From contig NZ_JHYO01000006.1 in the NCBI RefSeq assembly GCF_000688235.1, forward strand, positions 62,001 through 126,000: 64,000 nucleotides of DNA, in the 5' to 3' direction. The notes beneath the pieces were generated by a model that worked only from the letters and a program-made list of their open reading frames with translations, made no database searches and had not been told where the DNA came from. Numbering within the stretch: the first letter of the stretch is position 1; every line of letters starts with the position of its first letter. The DNA comes from Terasakiella pusilla DSM 6293. GTDB taxonomy: Bacteria; Pseudomonadota; Alphaproteobacteria; Rhodospirillales; Terasakiellaceae. This document shows positions 7,746 through 15,567 of this stretch, in pieces. A program made the translations under genes and the position numbers.

Positions 7746-9641
7746 TCAGGCAACGGGGGCTTCGTTTAAGCGCCATGTCCCTTTGCCAGCCAGTTTGGCT
7801 TTATACATGGCTTCATCGGCGCGGTGGATGACCTCTTCGGGTTGTTCTTTCATGGCTTTTGTGCCTCCGAAGACGGCAATCCCGATGGAGGCACCGATGT
7901 CTGCATTGCCCTGCGGTAACTCAAAGCGGTCGCAGAGAGTTTCGATTAGTCGGTTCGCCAATATTTTTAAACCTTCAAGACTTTCGAGTTCGTTTACCAG
8001 CAAGGCAAACTCGTCACCGCCAAGGCGGGCGGGCAGGTCATTGTCGCGCACCACATCACTTAGGCGATGGGCAACCATTTTGAGCAAGGCATCACCTGCT
8101 TCATGACCCATACGGTCATTGACGGCTTTAAACCCGTCCAAATCCATAAACAGAATCGCTCCTTGGCGCAGGTTACGTTGGGAAGCCGAAAGCGCGCGAT
8201 GCACATTGTCAAAAAAGCTGCGGCGATTGGGCAGGCCGGTCAAAGCATCGGTGCTGGCAAGCTTGGTGAGCTGGTTCATCGCTTCTTGTCGGCGATGGGT
8301 TTCCGTGCGGACCTTGTGGAGAACGGCATTGTAGAAGGTCGCAATCTCAGAGGCTTCGGTTTCCGGTTCCACCTCAACATTGCGATCAAACTTGCCTGTC
8401 CGTGCCTGAAAGTCCATTTGGGAGATGAGATCCAAGAGGGAAGAGGACGCGTTATGTTCCGCAATGTTGAGTCCGAGGCGTTCTGCTTCTGGTGTGACCC
8501 GGAACGGGATAAATTTATCGGCAAGTCGAAAGATCAAATAACTGCTTGGCATGGAGAAAAGACCGATTACGCCGACCCCAAGAAGCTGCACGCCCAATTG
8601 TGACCATGTGTTTCCGGTCGGTAGTTGGTCTGGTGCGACAAACAGGGCAACGGCGACAGTTCCCCACGCACCTGCAAATAGGTGGGCAGGGACGGCACCG
8701 ATGACATCATCGATTTCCCATTTCTCCAGTCCCATCATCCCCCAAAGGGCGAGGACACCTGCGATAAAGCCGATGATCATGGCGTCAATGGACCCGATTA
8801 AGTGGGCGCCTGCACAGCTTGCAACAAGGCCGGATACGGTACCGTTGACAATACCTTCAACGGTTGGATGCTTGTTGACAAGCCAGCTGAACGAAATACC
8901 ACCCAAGCCGCCAAGGGCGCCAGCAAGGGCAGTATTGGCGATAATGAGCGGCACATGGTTGTTGATGGCAAGTGTGGACCCGCCGTTGAACCCGAAAAAA
9001 CCGAACAGAAGAAGAAATACGCCAAGGACGGCCATGGGCAGATTATGCCCTTCAATACGGTGTCCATGTTCCCCAAATCGGCCAATACGTGGCCCGATTA
9101 CAAGGATTGCGGATAGGGCGATCCATCCGCCGACACCATGCACGACCGTAGACCCTGCAAAATCGACAAATCCAAGTTTGCCCAGCCAGCCGTTGGCCTG
9201 TCCGATGTGTGCGCCGTTCCAGACCCAATGCCCGACGATCGGGTAGATGAGGCCTGCAATGACAACTGTAACAAAGATATAGCCGACAAAGCGCATCCGT
9301 TCAGAGACGGCCCCTGAAATGATGGTCGCAGCCGTCCCGCAGAACATAATTTGAAAGATGAAAAAGCTAATGTCGTGGGGGGAGAGGTTTTCGTAAGTTG
9401 CAAGTGTGGGGAGGCCAATGATCCCACCGTAGGACGGGCCGAACATGATGCCGAAGCCGAACAAGGTAAAGAGGAGGCTGGAAATGCAAAAATCCATGAG
9501 GTTTTTGACCGCCACATGGATTGAATTTTTTGCCCGTACAAAACCGCTTTCAAGACAGGTGAACCCCGCCTGCATGACCGCCACCAAAAAGGCGGCGATC
9601 AAGACCCAGGCCACATGGGGGGAGAGCAGTTCCGTATCCAT
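7746..9641 (-). CDS. Ammonium transporter-diguanylate cyclase fusion (Amt-GGDEF)
   Basis: A 631-residue two-part protein. Residues 1 to about 395 form an 11-helix Amt/MEP/Rh channel with both pore histidines (His168 in STVVHGVGG and His320 in VPAHLFAGAWG). After a linker of about 65 residues, residues 461-625 form a diguanylate cyclase domain with DALTGLPNR, an intact GGDEF at 541-545 and an RxxD inhibitory site (RDND, 532-535) five residues before it. It may transport ammonium, or sense it and set c-di-GMP levels; Amt proteins fused to signalling domains are a known minority class. AGAGGATTAGA precedes the ATG. No glnK gene is adjacent, unlike an ordinary amtB locus, which favours a sensory role. 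Confidence 0.93.
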   Translation of the reverse strand: MDTELLSPHVAWVLIAAFLVAVMQAGFTCLESGFVRAKNSIHVAVKNLMDFCISSLLFTLFGFGIMFGPSYGGIIGLPTLATYENLSPHDISFFIFQIMFCGTAATIISGAVSERMRFVGYIFVTVVIAGLIYPIVGHWVWNGAHIGQANGWLGKLGFVDFAGSTVVHGVGGWIALSAILVIGPRIGRFGEHGHRIEGHNLPMAVLGVFLLLFGFFGFNGGSTLAINNHVPLIIANTALAGALGGLGGISFSWLVNKHPTVEGIVNGTVSGLVASCAGAHLIGSIDAMIIGFIAGVLALWGMMGLEKWEIDDVIGAVPAHLFAGAWGTVAVALFVAPDQLPTGNTWSQLGVQLLGVGVIGLFSMPSSYLIFRLADKFIPFRVTPEAERLGLNIAEHNASSSLLDLISQMDFQARTGKFDRNVEVEPETEASEIATFYNAVLHKVRTETHRRQEAMNQLTKLASTDALTGLPNRRSFFDNVHRALSASQRNLRQGAILFMDLDGFKAVNDRMGHEAGDALLKMVAHRLSDVVRDNDLPARLGGDEFALLVNELESLEGLKILANRLIETLCDRFELPQGNADIGASIGIAVFGGTKAMKEQPEEVIHRADEAMYKAKLAGKGTWRLNEAPVA

Positions 9642-9671
9642 TCTAATCCTCTTACTTAAGAACTTTAAATT

Positions 9672-9701
9672 ATTCTAAGCAGGGATTTCTGGTTGTGTAA
9701 A
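9672..9701 (-). promoter_or_regulatory. Candidate sigma-70 promoter of the Amt-GGDEF gene
   Basis: Read on the minus strand: TTTACA (9701-9696), an 18-base spacer, then TAGAAT (9677-9672), about 30 bases before the start codon. It resembles a housekeeping promoter, not a sigma-54 promoter typical of nitrogen-controlled amt genes. Confidence 0.45.
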
Positions 9702-9705
9702 GCTG

Positions 9706-9722
9706 TTTGTGCGCTGCACAAA
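9706..9722. promoter_or_regulatory. Inverted repeat before the Amt-GGDEF promoter
   Basis: TTTGTGC and GCACAAA, a 7-bp perfect inverted repeat with a 3-base centre, lie immediately upstream of the candidate -35 element and 7 bases past the stop of the next gene on the same strand. It could be an operator of the Amt-GGDEF gene or a weak terminator hairpin for the upstream gene; no T-run follows on the minus strand, which favours an operator. Confidence 0.35.
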
Positions 9723-9728
9723 AAAGGG

Positions 9729-10691
9729 TCAAGCCTGCCTAAATAATAGGCGATTAAAGACTTGATCCGGCAAGCGTTTTACCATCTGGCCTAGAACGAA
9801 CAGAACAGCAAAAGCAAACAGGAAACGCCCCAGTAGAATGCCACTTAAATCAGCACCCAAGGCAAAGATTAAGAGGGTGTCTTCGATCATACTGTGGAAC
9901 AGGCACATAAAACTGAGAGAGAGGAAAATATCTTGTGGTGACATTTTTCCCTCGCGGGCTTCTCTTAGGATGAGTGCGCCGCCATAGCCCAAGCCCAGCA
10001 TAACGCCGATCATGGTAACCGGGATCGCTTTGTCTGAAATTCCCATTAAGCCCAGAATCGGGGAGAGGGCCTTTGAGATAAGATCCGTGACTTTCAGTAG
10101 CTCCAAAATCTTGAGCGCGAGAATAAGGATCAGGATGATCCAGAAGATAGAGAATAGGGAAATCACGCTATCTTGGGTCCACTGCAACCAGCCGGCATTG
10201 GCATCGGTACTGGGCAACCAGTCGATGGTGGCATTTTCCTGTAGCATGTTAAAGGCGGTATAAATCTGATGCAGGATCGCGCCATAGACCAATGCCCCCA
10301 CTATGCGTAGTAAGGTGGTTGCGATAAGGCCCGGCCCCGCTTTCTGGACGATACGTTGTTCAATGGGCAGGCTATGTGCAATCAGGATCATGGAGCCAAG
10401 AACGGTGATTTGCGCAACGTTCATCGGGGCTTCTGGCAGCAAGGCAACCAACGTGACCATGCCGGCGTAGATGTTGACCAGCATGGCGGTGGTCCAGATG
10501 ATTCCGGCTTCTGGCGGCAGGCCGACCATATCCATAAAAGGCGTGAAGATCAGGCTGACATGTTCGATTAAACCAAACTCGACCCCCAAGCGCACGACGA
10601 TCATAATCGGCACCATGACTTTCAGCAGTTCCCAATAAAGGGTGATGGTATCGAGGACGGGTTTTTTGATCCAGTTATAGAGTCTGTTCAT
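9729..10691 (-). CDS. Nucleoside recognition (Gate) domain membrane protein
   Basis: A 320-residue integral membrane protein with about eight hydrophobic helices. It carries the duplicated Gate/nucleoside-recognition fold seen in SpmA/SpmB and in nucleoside and ferrous-iron transporters; the conserved glycine-rich stretch GVMLGLGYGGALI is in the second repeat. The substrate is unknown. I start at the ATG at 10691, with AAGGA nine bases upstream; the longer frame would run into the divergent regulatory region. It is transcribed away from the Lrp/AsnC regulator gene with only 90 bp between them, so that regulator is the obvious candidate controller, and an amino acid or related metabolite a possible cargo. 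Confidence 0.75.
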   Translation of the reverse strand: MNRLYNWIKKPVLDTITLYWELLKVMVPIMIVVRLGVEFGLIEHVSLIFTPFMDMVGLPPEAGIIWTTAMLVNIYAGMVTLVALLPEAPMNVAQITVLGSMILIAHSLPIEQRIVQKAGPGLIATTLLRIVGALVYGAILHQIYTAFNMLQENATIDWLPSTDANAGWLQWTQDSVISLFSIFWIILILILALKILELLKVTDLISKALSPILGLMGISDKAIPVTMIGVMLGLGYGGALILREAREGKMSPQDIFLSLSFMCLFHSMIEDTLLIFALGADLSGILLGRFLFAFAVLFVLGQMVKRLPDQVFNRLLFRQA

Positions 10692-10766
10692 GGGGGGAAT
10701 CCTTATTGATGTTGAAAGGACCATAAATCAGATTGAAAAGAATATGTGGTCAAATATTGTTCTTTT

Positions 10767-10783
10767 ATGCAATAATATTGCAT
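10767..10783. promoter_or_regulatory. Candidate Lrp/AsnC operator over the start codon
   Basis: ATGCAATAATATTGCAT is a 17-bp palindrome, perfect around its central base. It ends on the second base of the regulator's own start codon, which suggests autoregulation by blocking initiation. A related shorter palindrome lies upstream of the leucine dehydrogenase gene (14021-14031). Confidence 0.5.
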
Positions 10784-11216
10784 GGACAAGATTGATTATA
10801 AAATACTGAACTTTCTGAAAGAAGACGCGGATATTACCAATGCGGCGCTGGCGGATAAAGTTTATCTATCGCCGAGCAGCTGCCTGCGTCGTGTCCAGAA
10901 ATTAAAAAGTCAGGGTGTCATCAAAAAGACTGTGGCGATCATTGATGAGAAGGTGCTGGGCAGGAATTTGCAGGCCATCGTTGAAGTGGATTTTGATCGT
11001 CATGGCACAAGTTCATCAGCTCCGTTTAATGAACGGGTGAAGAATGAAATTTCGGTGACAAAAGCTTATGGGATCACGGGGGAAAGTGATGCGCTTTTGT
11101 TTCTCAGCTTAGTTGATATGCAAGAGTATGAGCAGGTCTGTGAACGTCTGTTTAATAACGACAAAAATGTGATCCGCTTTCGAACCAGCTTTGTGATGAA
11201 ACGTATTAAGGATTAA
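10782..11216 (+). CDS. Lrp/AsnC family transcriptional regulator
   Basis: A 144-residue regulator: an N-terminal winged helix-turn-helix (about 1-55, starting MDKIDYKILNFLKEDA and containing LSPSSCLRRVQKL) and a C-terminal ligand-binding RAM domain (about 65-140, including the conserved GxxD-type turn TGESDALLF). Lrp/AsnC proteins bind amino acids and control their transport and breakdown. It is divergent from the Gate membrane protein. No clear ribosome site precedes the ATG, and the palindrome covering this region may be its operator. Leucine dehydrogenase 3 kb away is a plausible further target, as in BkdR-type regulators. Confidence 0.92.
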   Translation: MDKIDYKILNFLKEDADITNAALADKVYLSPSSCLRRVQKLKSQGVIKKTVAIIDEKVLGRNLQAIVEVDFDRHGTSSSAPFNERVKNEISVTKAYGITGESDALLFLSLVDMQEYEQVCERLFNNDKNVIRFRTSFVMKRIKD

Positions 11217-11524
11217 TCTGTGCCGTAGGTCGCAAGATTATAGAGAAACTCGTTTACGCGATTTTGTTCGTCTTTAAATTTAATGCCGCAGTGTTTGCCA
11301 TTGACCCATACAACAGTGGCAGGCAGCTGATTTAAAAAGGGGAGGTCGATGGTGATAGCGCAGTGTTCGGGCAAGGTTTTGCGTTCAAACACGACCTTGG
11401 CCCCGCCCGCGGAAATATCCATCACCTGCGCGGGATAGCGCTTGTTTTCATAGAGAAGGTCAACCGGGACATTGATGGTATGGCGCTTGCTTTTTCGTTG
11501 TTCTATTTGTGTGGCGTGAAACAT
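11213..11524 (-). CDS. PilZ domain protein
   Basis: A 103-residue single-domain PilZ protein. It has the c-di-GMP-binding pattern: an arginine-rich start (QRKSKRH, RxxxR-type) and, about 20 residues on, DISAGGAKV (D/N-x-S-x-x-G). It would act as a c-di-GMP receptor, fitting the Amt-GGDEF cyclase 2 kb away and the GGDEF-EAL protein elsewhere in the window. GGGAGG lies five bases before the ATG. Its stop overlaps the convergent lrp stop by 4 bp. The output partner cannot be told from sequence. Confidence 0.9.
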   Translation of the reverse strand: MFHATQIEQRKSKRHTINVPVDLLYENKRYPAQVMDISAGGAKVVFERKTLPEHCAITIDLPFLNQLPATVVWVNGKHCGIKFKDEQNRVNEFLYNLATYGTD

Positions 11525-11580
11525 CTGAACCTCCCGACTTTTTTTAATACTAACGTATTATAAAGACAGGGGCGACCAAA

Positions 11581-11612
11581 AAGAAAACCCCGCATCCTGC
11601 GATACGGGGTTT
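11581..11612 (-). terminator. Rho-independent terminator after the iron-binding protein gene
   Basis: AAACCCCG (11585-11592) pairs with CGGGGTTT (11605-11612) around a 12-base loop. On the minus strand it is followed by TTTTCTTTTT. It lies 25 bases past the stop of the gene at 11638. Confidence 0.8.
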
Positions 11613-11637
11613 TGTCTTTTAGTAAAGGGCAGGGGGC

Positions 11638-12678
11638 TTAGCGCCAGCCAGCCTTGTCGAAGATGCGAACAGCTTCTGCCTGATGTTCGGCGATTTTTGC
11701 AAGTTCGATATCATCAGCTTTGAATTTACCCCAAGAGGCCACTGTTTCGGAAACTTCGATCCCGTCGCGCAGCGGATATTCGAAAACTTCTTCCGTGTAG
11801 ACTTTTTGTGCTTCATCAGAAGCGAGGAACTCAATCAACTTAATTGCAGCTTCTTTATGTTTTGCAGATTTGGTGACACCCGCGCCGGAGATGTTGACGT
11901 GAGAGCCGCGACCATCCTGGTTCGGCCAGACGACAAATACTTTAGAAGCGGCTTCTTTTTGTTTCTCGTCGCTACCGGCCAGCATTTTGCCGAGGTAGTA
12001 GGTGTTACCGATGGCCACATCGCATTGACCGGATGCAACAGCTTTGATCTGGTCGCGGTCGCCGCCCTGTGGTTTACGGGCGAGGTTTGCAACGATGCCT
12101 TCTGCCCATTTAGCAGCTTCTTCTGCGCCTTTATGCGCAATCATGGCGCCAAGCAGGGACTGGTTGTACACGTTGGTGGAAGAACGGATGCAGATACGGC
12201 CTTTCCATTTCGGATCGGTCAGGTCTTCGTATGTCTTGATCTCGCCTTCTTTAACTCGATCCTTTGCTGCAAAGATAACGCGTGAACGCAGGGACAGGCC
12301 AAACCAGTTGCCTTCCGGGTCACGGTATTTTGTCGGGATCAAGGATGACAGAGTGTCAGAAGAAACAGGCTGAAGGACGTCTGCTTTTTGCGCGCGGATC
12401 AGACGACCCACATCCGCAGTCAATAGGATGTCGGCAGGGCTGTTCATGCCTTCGCTTTTCAAACGTTCCAGTAGAACATCTGCTTTACCGTTGACGAGGT
12501 TTACGTCAATGCCGGTTTGCGCCGTAAAACGATCCAGCAACGGGCGGATCAGAATTTCCTGACGGTAGGAGTAAACATTTACTTCTTCCGCGGACGCAGT
12601 GGCAGCAGACAGACCTGTCAGCGCGCAGGCACCTGCGAGAAGGGAAAGGAAGCTTTTACGAAACATTTTTGTATGCAT
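11638..12678 (-). CDS. Fe(3+) ABC transporter periplasmic binding protein (FutA/FbpA-like)
   Basis: A 346-residue periplasmic binding protein with a Sec signal peptide (cleavage after ATASA, about residue 30). The mature part begins EEVNVYSYR, as in FutA/IdiA/FbpA iron receptors, and includes the ligand-type tyrosine pair in GNTYYLGKM. It binds ferric iron, or an iron chelate, for import. The membrane and ATPase subunits are not adjacent, so it must use components encoded elsewhere. It is flanked by terminators and has a possible Fur box upstream. Start: the ATG at 12678 has AATAGG about 10 bases upstream; ATG 12666 is an alternative that loses four residues. Confidence 0.88.
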   Translation of the reverse strand: MHTKMFRKSFLSLLAGACALTGLSAATASAEEVNVYSYRQEILIRPLLDRFTAQTGIDVNLVNGKADVLLERLKSEGMNSPADILLTADVGRLIRAQKADVLQPVSSDTLSSLIPTKYRDPEGNWFGLSLRSRVIFAAKDRVKEGEIKTYEDLTDPKWKGRICIRSSTNVYNQSLLGAMIAHKGAEEAAKWAEGIVANLARKPQGGDRDQIKAVASGQCDVAIGNTYYLGKMLAGSDEKQKEAASKVFVVWPNQDGRGSHVNISGAGVTKSAKHKEAAIKLIEFLASDEAQKVYTEEVFEYPLRDGIEVSETVASWGKFKADDIELAKIAEHQAEAVRIFDKAGWR

Positions 12679-12762
12679 GGATCAGACCTATTTCCAATTT
12701 GGCGTTTGTCGATAATCGACGTGTCAAAACTTTGATATCTGAATTGGTACGGAGTTGCAAGT

Positions 12763-12781
12763 GAAAATAAGAATAGTTATC
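12763..12781. promoter_or_regulatory. Possible Fur box upstream of the iron-binding protein gene
   Basis: Read on the minus strand, GATAACTATTCTTATTTTC matches the classical 19-bp Fur consensus at 13 of 19 positions by my count. It lies about 85 bases before the start of the FutA-like gene. Alphaproteobacteria may use Irr or RirA instead of Fur for iron control, so this is tentative. Confidence 0.35.
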
Positions 12782-12808
12782 ACCTTTTGAATCGATCTAA
12801 AAACGCAT

Positions 12809-12842
12809 AAAAAAACCGCTCCCGAAATGGGAACGGTTTTTC
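12809..12842 (-). terminator. Rho-independent terminator after leucine dehydrogenase
   Basis: AAAACCG pairs with CGGTTTT, and the inner TCCC with GGGA, around a 5-base loop (12812-12840). On the minus strand a run of seven T follows. It lies 25 bases past the stop of the dehydrogenase gene. Confidence 0.82.
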
Positions 12843-12866
12843 CAGTGGGTAGAATTTGATTTAAGG

Positions 12867-13916
12867 TTATTCAGCTGCTGCATGGATCGGGTGCATGAAA
12901 CGTTCTTCGGCCATAACATCGGCGATGATGGATGTTGGCTTGTTTTCTTTTTCTGCGCGCGTAAAAATTTCCAGCAAAGTATCATAGATGCCTTCGACTT
13001 TGGCTTTGACCACCGCAGGATCATAGTCATCGGTTTCGCTGGCAACATTAACCAGACCGCCAGCATTGATGACGTAATCAGGAGCATAGAGAATGCCCAG
13101 ATCTTTCAGAGCCTGTCCGTGACGGGCTTCGGCAAGCTGGTTGTTGGCTGCGCCGGAGACAATCTGGACTTTTAACTGGTCCAGTGTTTTGTCATTGATG
13201 GTGGCACCCAAAGCGCAAGGCGCGTAGATATCGACCTCTTGGGCATAAACCTCATCCAGCCCGACGACGGTTGCGCCAAATTCTTCGACGGTGCGCTTGA
13301 GACTGTCTTGGTTAATGTCGCTGACAAACAGGTGCGCCCCTGCCTCATGCAGGTCTTTGCAGAGATAGTAGCCAACGTTGCCGACCCCCTGCACCATAAC
13401 GCGCAGGCCTGTCAGGTCGTCCGTTTTCAGTTTGTGCTTAACGGCGGCTTTTAAACCGAGGAAAGTGCCGTAAGCTGTCACAGGGGACGGGTTGCCGGTT
13501 CCGGTGGATTTGCCGCGCACATGTTCGGTGCTTTCGCGGATATAGTCCATATCCTGAACGGTCGTCCCCACGTCTTCGGCGGTGATGTAAGCGCCGTTCA
13601 ATCGTTCAATGACACGACCAAAGGCGCGCATCAAATCGGGTGTTTTGATTTTTTTGGGATCACCCAAGATGACGGATTTACCGCCACCAAGGTCCAGTCC
13701 GGTGATGGCTGCTTTATAAGTCATCCCTTTGGAGAGGCGCAGAACGTCGGTGATGGCTTCCTGCTCGTTGTTGTAGTTCCAGAAACGCGAACCACCAAGC
13801 GCAGGGCCACGGTTGGTGTTGTGAATCCCGATAATGCATTTCAAGCCGGTTTGTTCATCATGACCCAAAACCACATTTTCGTGGTTATCAAAATCGGCTG
13901 CTTCAAAGACAGACAT
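12867..13916 (-). CDS. ldh: Leucine dehydrogenase (Glu/Leu/Phe/Val dehydrogenase family)
   Basis: A 349-residue amino acid dehydrogenase. The substrate site GLDLGGGKSVI places the catalytic lysine at residue 80, as in Bacillus leucine dehydrogenase, with the second lysine at 68. The NAD-binding fold is marked by VQGVGNVGYYL (about 180-190). It reversibly deaminates leucine and other branched-chain amino acids to 2-oxo acids with NAD+. A ribosome site (AGGAGAGG) precedes the ATG at 13916. It is monocistronic, with a terminator behind it. An upstream TTGCA-type palindrome may be a binding site for the nearby Lrp/AsnC regulator. Phenylalanine or valine preference cannot be excluded. Confidence 0.9.
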   Translation of the reverse strand: MSVFEAADFDNHENVVLGHDEQTGLKCIIGIHNTNRGPALGGSRFWNYNNEQEAITDVLRLSKGMTYKAAITGLDLGGGKSVILGDPKKIKTPDLMRAFGRVIERLNGAYITAEDVGTTVQDMDYIRESTEHVRGKSTGTGNPSPVTAYGTFLGLKAAVKHKLKTDDLTGLRVMVQGVGNVGYYLCKDLHEAGAHLFVSDINQDSLKRTVEEFGATVVGLDEVYAQEVDIYAPCALGATINDKTLDQLKVQIVSGAANNQLAEARHGQALKDLGILYAPDYVINAGGLVNVASETDDYDPAVVKAKVEGIYDTLLEIFTRAEKENKPTSIIADVMAEERFMHPIHAAAE

Positions 13917-14210
13917 AATCCTCTCCTGTTATATGGATGTTGTCGTCCTATTTATCTGTGAATTTTCGTGATGATTACAAGCTAAAAAGTGAGCTAATCC
14001 CTTGTTTTTAAGGTAATATTTTGCAATGCAATAAACGTTCTGAAAGTTGCTGTAAAGGCGAGTTGTTTTTTTATTTCACTCACAAGAACAGTTTCATTTG
14101 TAATTTTATTACGTTTCGTGCCAACTGGGGCTTGAGGCATTTTTTAAGGCGTGTTACCCATTGCTTAAAATGACCTTTATCACGAAATATTATTACACGG
14201 AGTTTGGGCC
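13917..14210. other. Divergent intergenic region, leucine dehydrogenase / cobC
   Basis: A 294-bp AT-rich gap that must hold the promoters of both flanking genes. The only structured element I see is TTGCAATGCAA (14021-14031), an 11-bp palindrome around its central base that resembles the Lrp-type palindrome at 10767-10783. No cobalamin riboswitch features (B12 box) are visible before cobC. Confidence 0.4.
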
Positions 14211-15215
14211 TTGTCGGTCTTTCACGGTGGCAATTTAGCGGGTGCAACAGAGAAATTCGGTCAACCGAAGGACGGGTGGCTGGATTTATCGACGGGCATT
14301 AACCCGAATCCTTATCCGGTACCGACTTTGTCTAACGACGTTTGGGGGCGTCTGCCCGATCATGATTTGGTGGTCGCGCTTAAAAAGGCGGCAGCTCACT
14401 ATTATGGGGTTGGGGATGAAAGCTGTGTCATTCCGGTATCGGGGACACAGACACTCTTGCAGATTTTGCCCCATTTGTTTGTTAAGCCAAGCAAGGTTCG
14501 CATCTTGGAGCCAACCTACAAGGAGCATGCCCATTGCTGGGCGCTTGCCGGACATGACGTGGCGGGTGTTAAGACCTTGGAAGAGGCCGAAGCGCAGGCT
14601 GACATTATTATTGTGGTTAATCCCAATAACCCAACCGGGGCCATTTATGACGGGGCGGCGCTGGCGGCTTTGGCGGCGCGTATGTTTGCCAAAGGTGGCT
14701 TGTTGATTGTCGATGGTGCCTTTAGTGATTGTACGCAACAGGCCGATATTTCTGCCCATGCGGGCAAGCCGGGGCTGTTGATCCTGCGGTCATTTGGTAA
14801 GTTTTTTGGGTTGGCGGGGATTCGGTTGGGATTTGTCCTCGCACAGGGGCCTTTGGCGGACCGTCTGAAAGAAGGGATCGGCCCTTGGGCGGTGAATGGT
14901 CCTGCCTTGGAAATCGGGCGTCAGGCTTTTTTGGATGATAAATGGATTGGACAGACGCAATCACATTTGTTAGAGCAGGCACAGCGCCTGGACGGAGTAT
15001 TGAGCGCTGCGGGATTGCACGTCGAAGGGGGAACATCTCTTTTTAGATTTTGTCGATCGATGCAGGCTCAGGAAATCTATCAGGCGCTGGGACGTCACGG
15101 GATACTCGTGCGTCCATTTGCAGAGTTGCCCGACCACCTGCGGGTTGGCCTTCCGGGCAATGAGAGTGAATGGATTCGTCTTGAAAATTCGTTAAAAACA
15201 CTTAGGTGTGATTAA
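14211..15215 (+). CDS. cobC: Threonine-phosphate decarboxylase CobC
   Basis: A 334-residue PLP-dependent fold-type I enzyme of the histidinol-phosphate aminotransferase group. HGGN at the N-terminus (residues 5-8) and LDLSTGINPNPYP are typical of CobC/CobD, and the PLP lysine lies in RSFGKFFGLAG. It makes (R)-1-amino-2-propanol phosphate, the linker of the B12 nucleotide loop. The start is a TTG with GGAG nine bases upstream. No other cobalamin gene is adjacent. The small-protein gene follows 63 bp downstream. It fits the cell's need for B12 in the class II ribonucleotide reductase at 38-41.7 kb. Confidence 0.85.
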   Translation: MSVFHGGNLAGATEKFGQPKDGWLDLSTGINPNPYPVPTLSNDVWGRLPDHDLVVALKKAAAHYYGVGDESCVIPVSGTQTLLQILPHLFVKPSKVRILEPTYKEHAHCWALAGHDVAGVKTLEEAEAQADIIIVVNPNNPTGAIYDGAALAALAARMFAKGGLLIVDGAFSDCTQQADISAHAGKPGLLILRSFGKFFGLAGIRLGFVLAQGPLADRLKEGIGPWAVNGPALEIGRQAFLDDKWIGQTQSHLLEQAQRLDGVLSAAGLHVEGGTSLFRFCRSMQAQEIYQALGRHGILVRPFAELPDHLRVGLPGNESEWIRLENSLKTLRCD

Positions 15216-15278
15216 AGTCACTTACAGTTTAGATTGTTTGATTTAGATAATCAGGCGTTAAAATCTTGAGGTACTACA

Positions 15279-15482
15279 ATGGCTCTCTTTGAAGTCGAAA
15301 TATATAACGAGCTTGTTAAACAAGCGGTTCAAGCTGGTGAATCGACACAGTATAGTGATGAATGGGCGGATACACGGTATGTCGAAGTTTCTGCGCGTGA
15401 CGAAATGGATGCACGTCGTCGTATTCTGAGCAAATACCCGAAAGACAAAGGGTTTATCATTAAAGGTATTTCACCAGCGTAA
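15279..15482 (+). CDS. Small protein of unknown function, copy 1 of a tandem pair
   Basis: A 67-residue soluble, acidic protein with a GAGG ribosome site seven bases before the ATG. I do not recognise the family. It aligns over nearly its whole length with the next gene. The shared pattern is FEVxIYN at residue 4, YxDxWADxxY around residue 25, an (E/D)AR segment near residue 45, and YPxxxGFIxxxIS at the C-terminus. The conserved acidic and aromatic residues suggest one compact alpha/beta domain; there is no signal peptide or membrane segment. The pair lies between cobC and the convergent acyl-CoA synthetase. Function is unknown. Confidence 0.75.
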   Translation: MALFEVEIYNELVKQAVQAGESTQYSDEWADTRYVEVSARDEMDARRRILSKYPKDKGFIIKGISPA

Positions 15483-15567
15483 GGCGGATGTGTGACAGGC
15501 TAAGCCTTTCTTAATGAATTGGTACTACCATCAACCTTTAGTACAACACGACTAGGGAGTGAGCGGT

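Noticed and set aside
13917-14210. Cobalamin riboswitch before cobC
   Set aside because: No B12-box-like sequence or matching stem pattern was visible.
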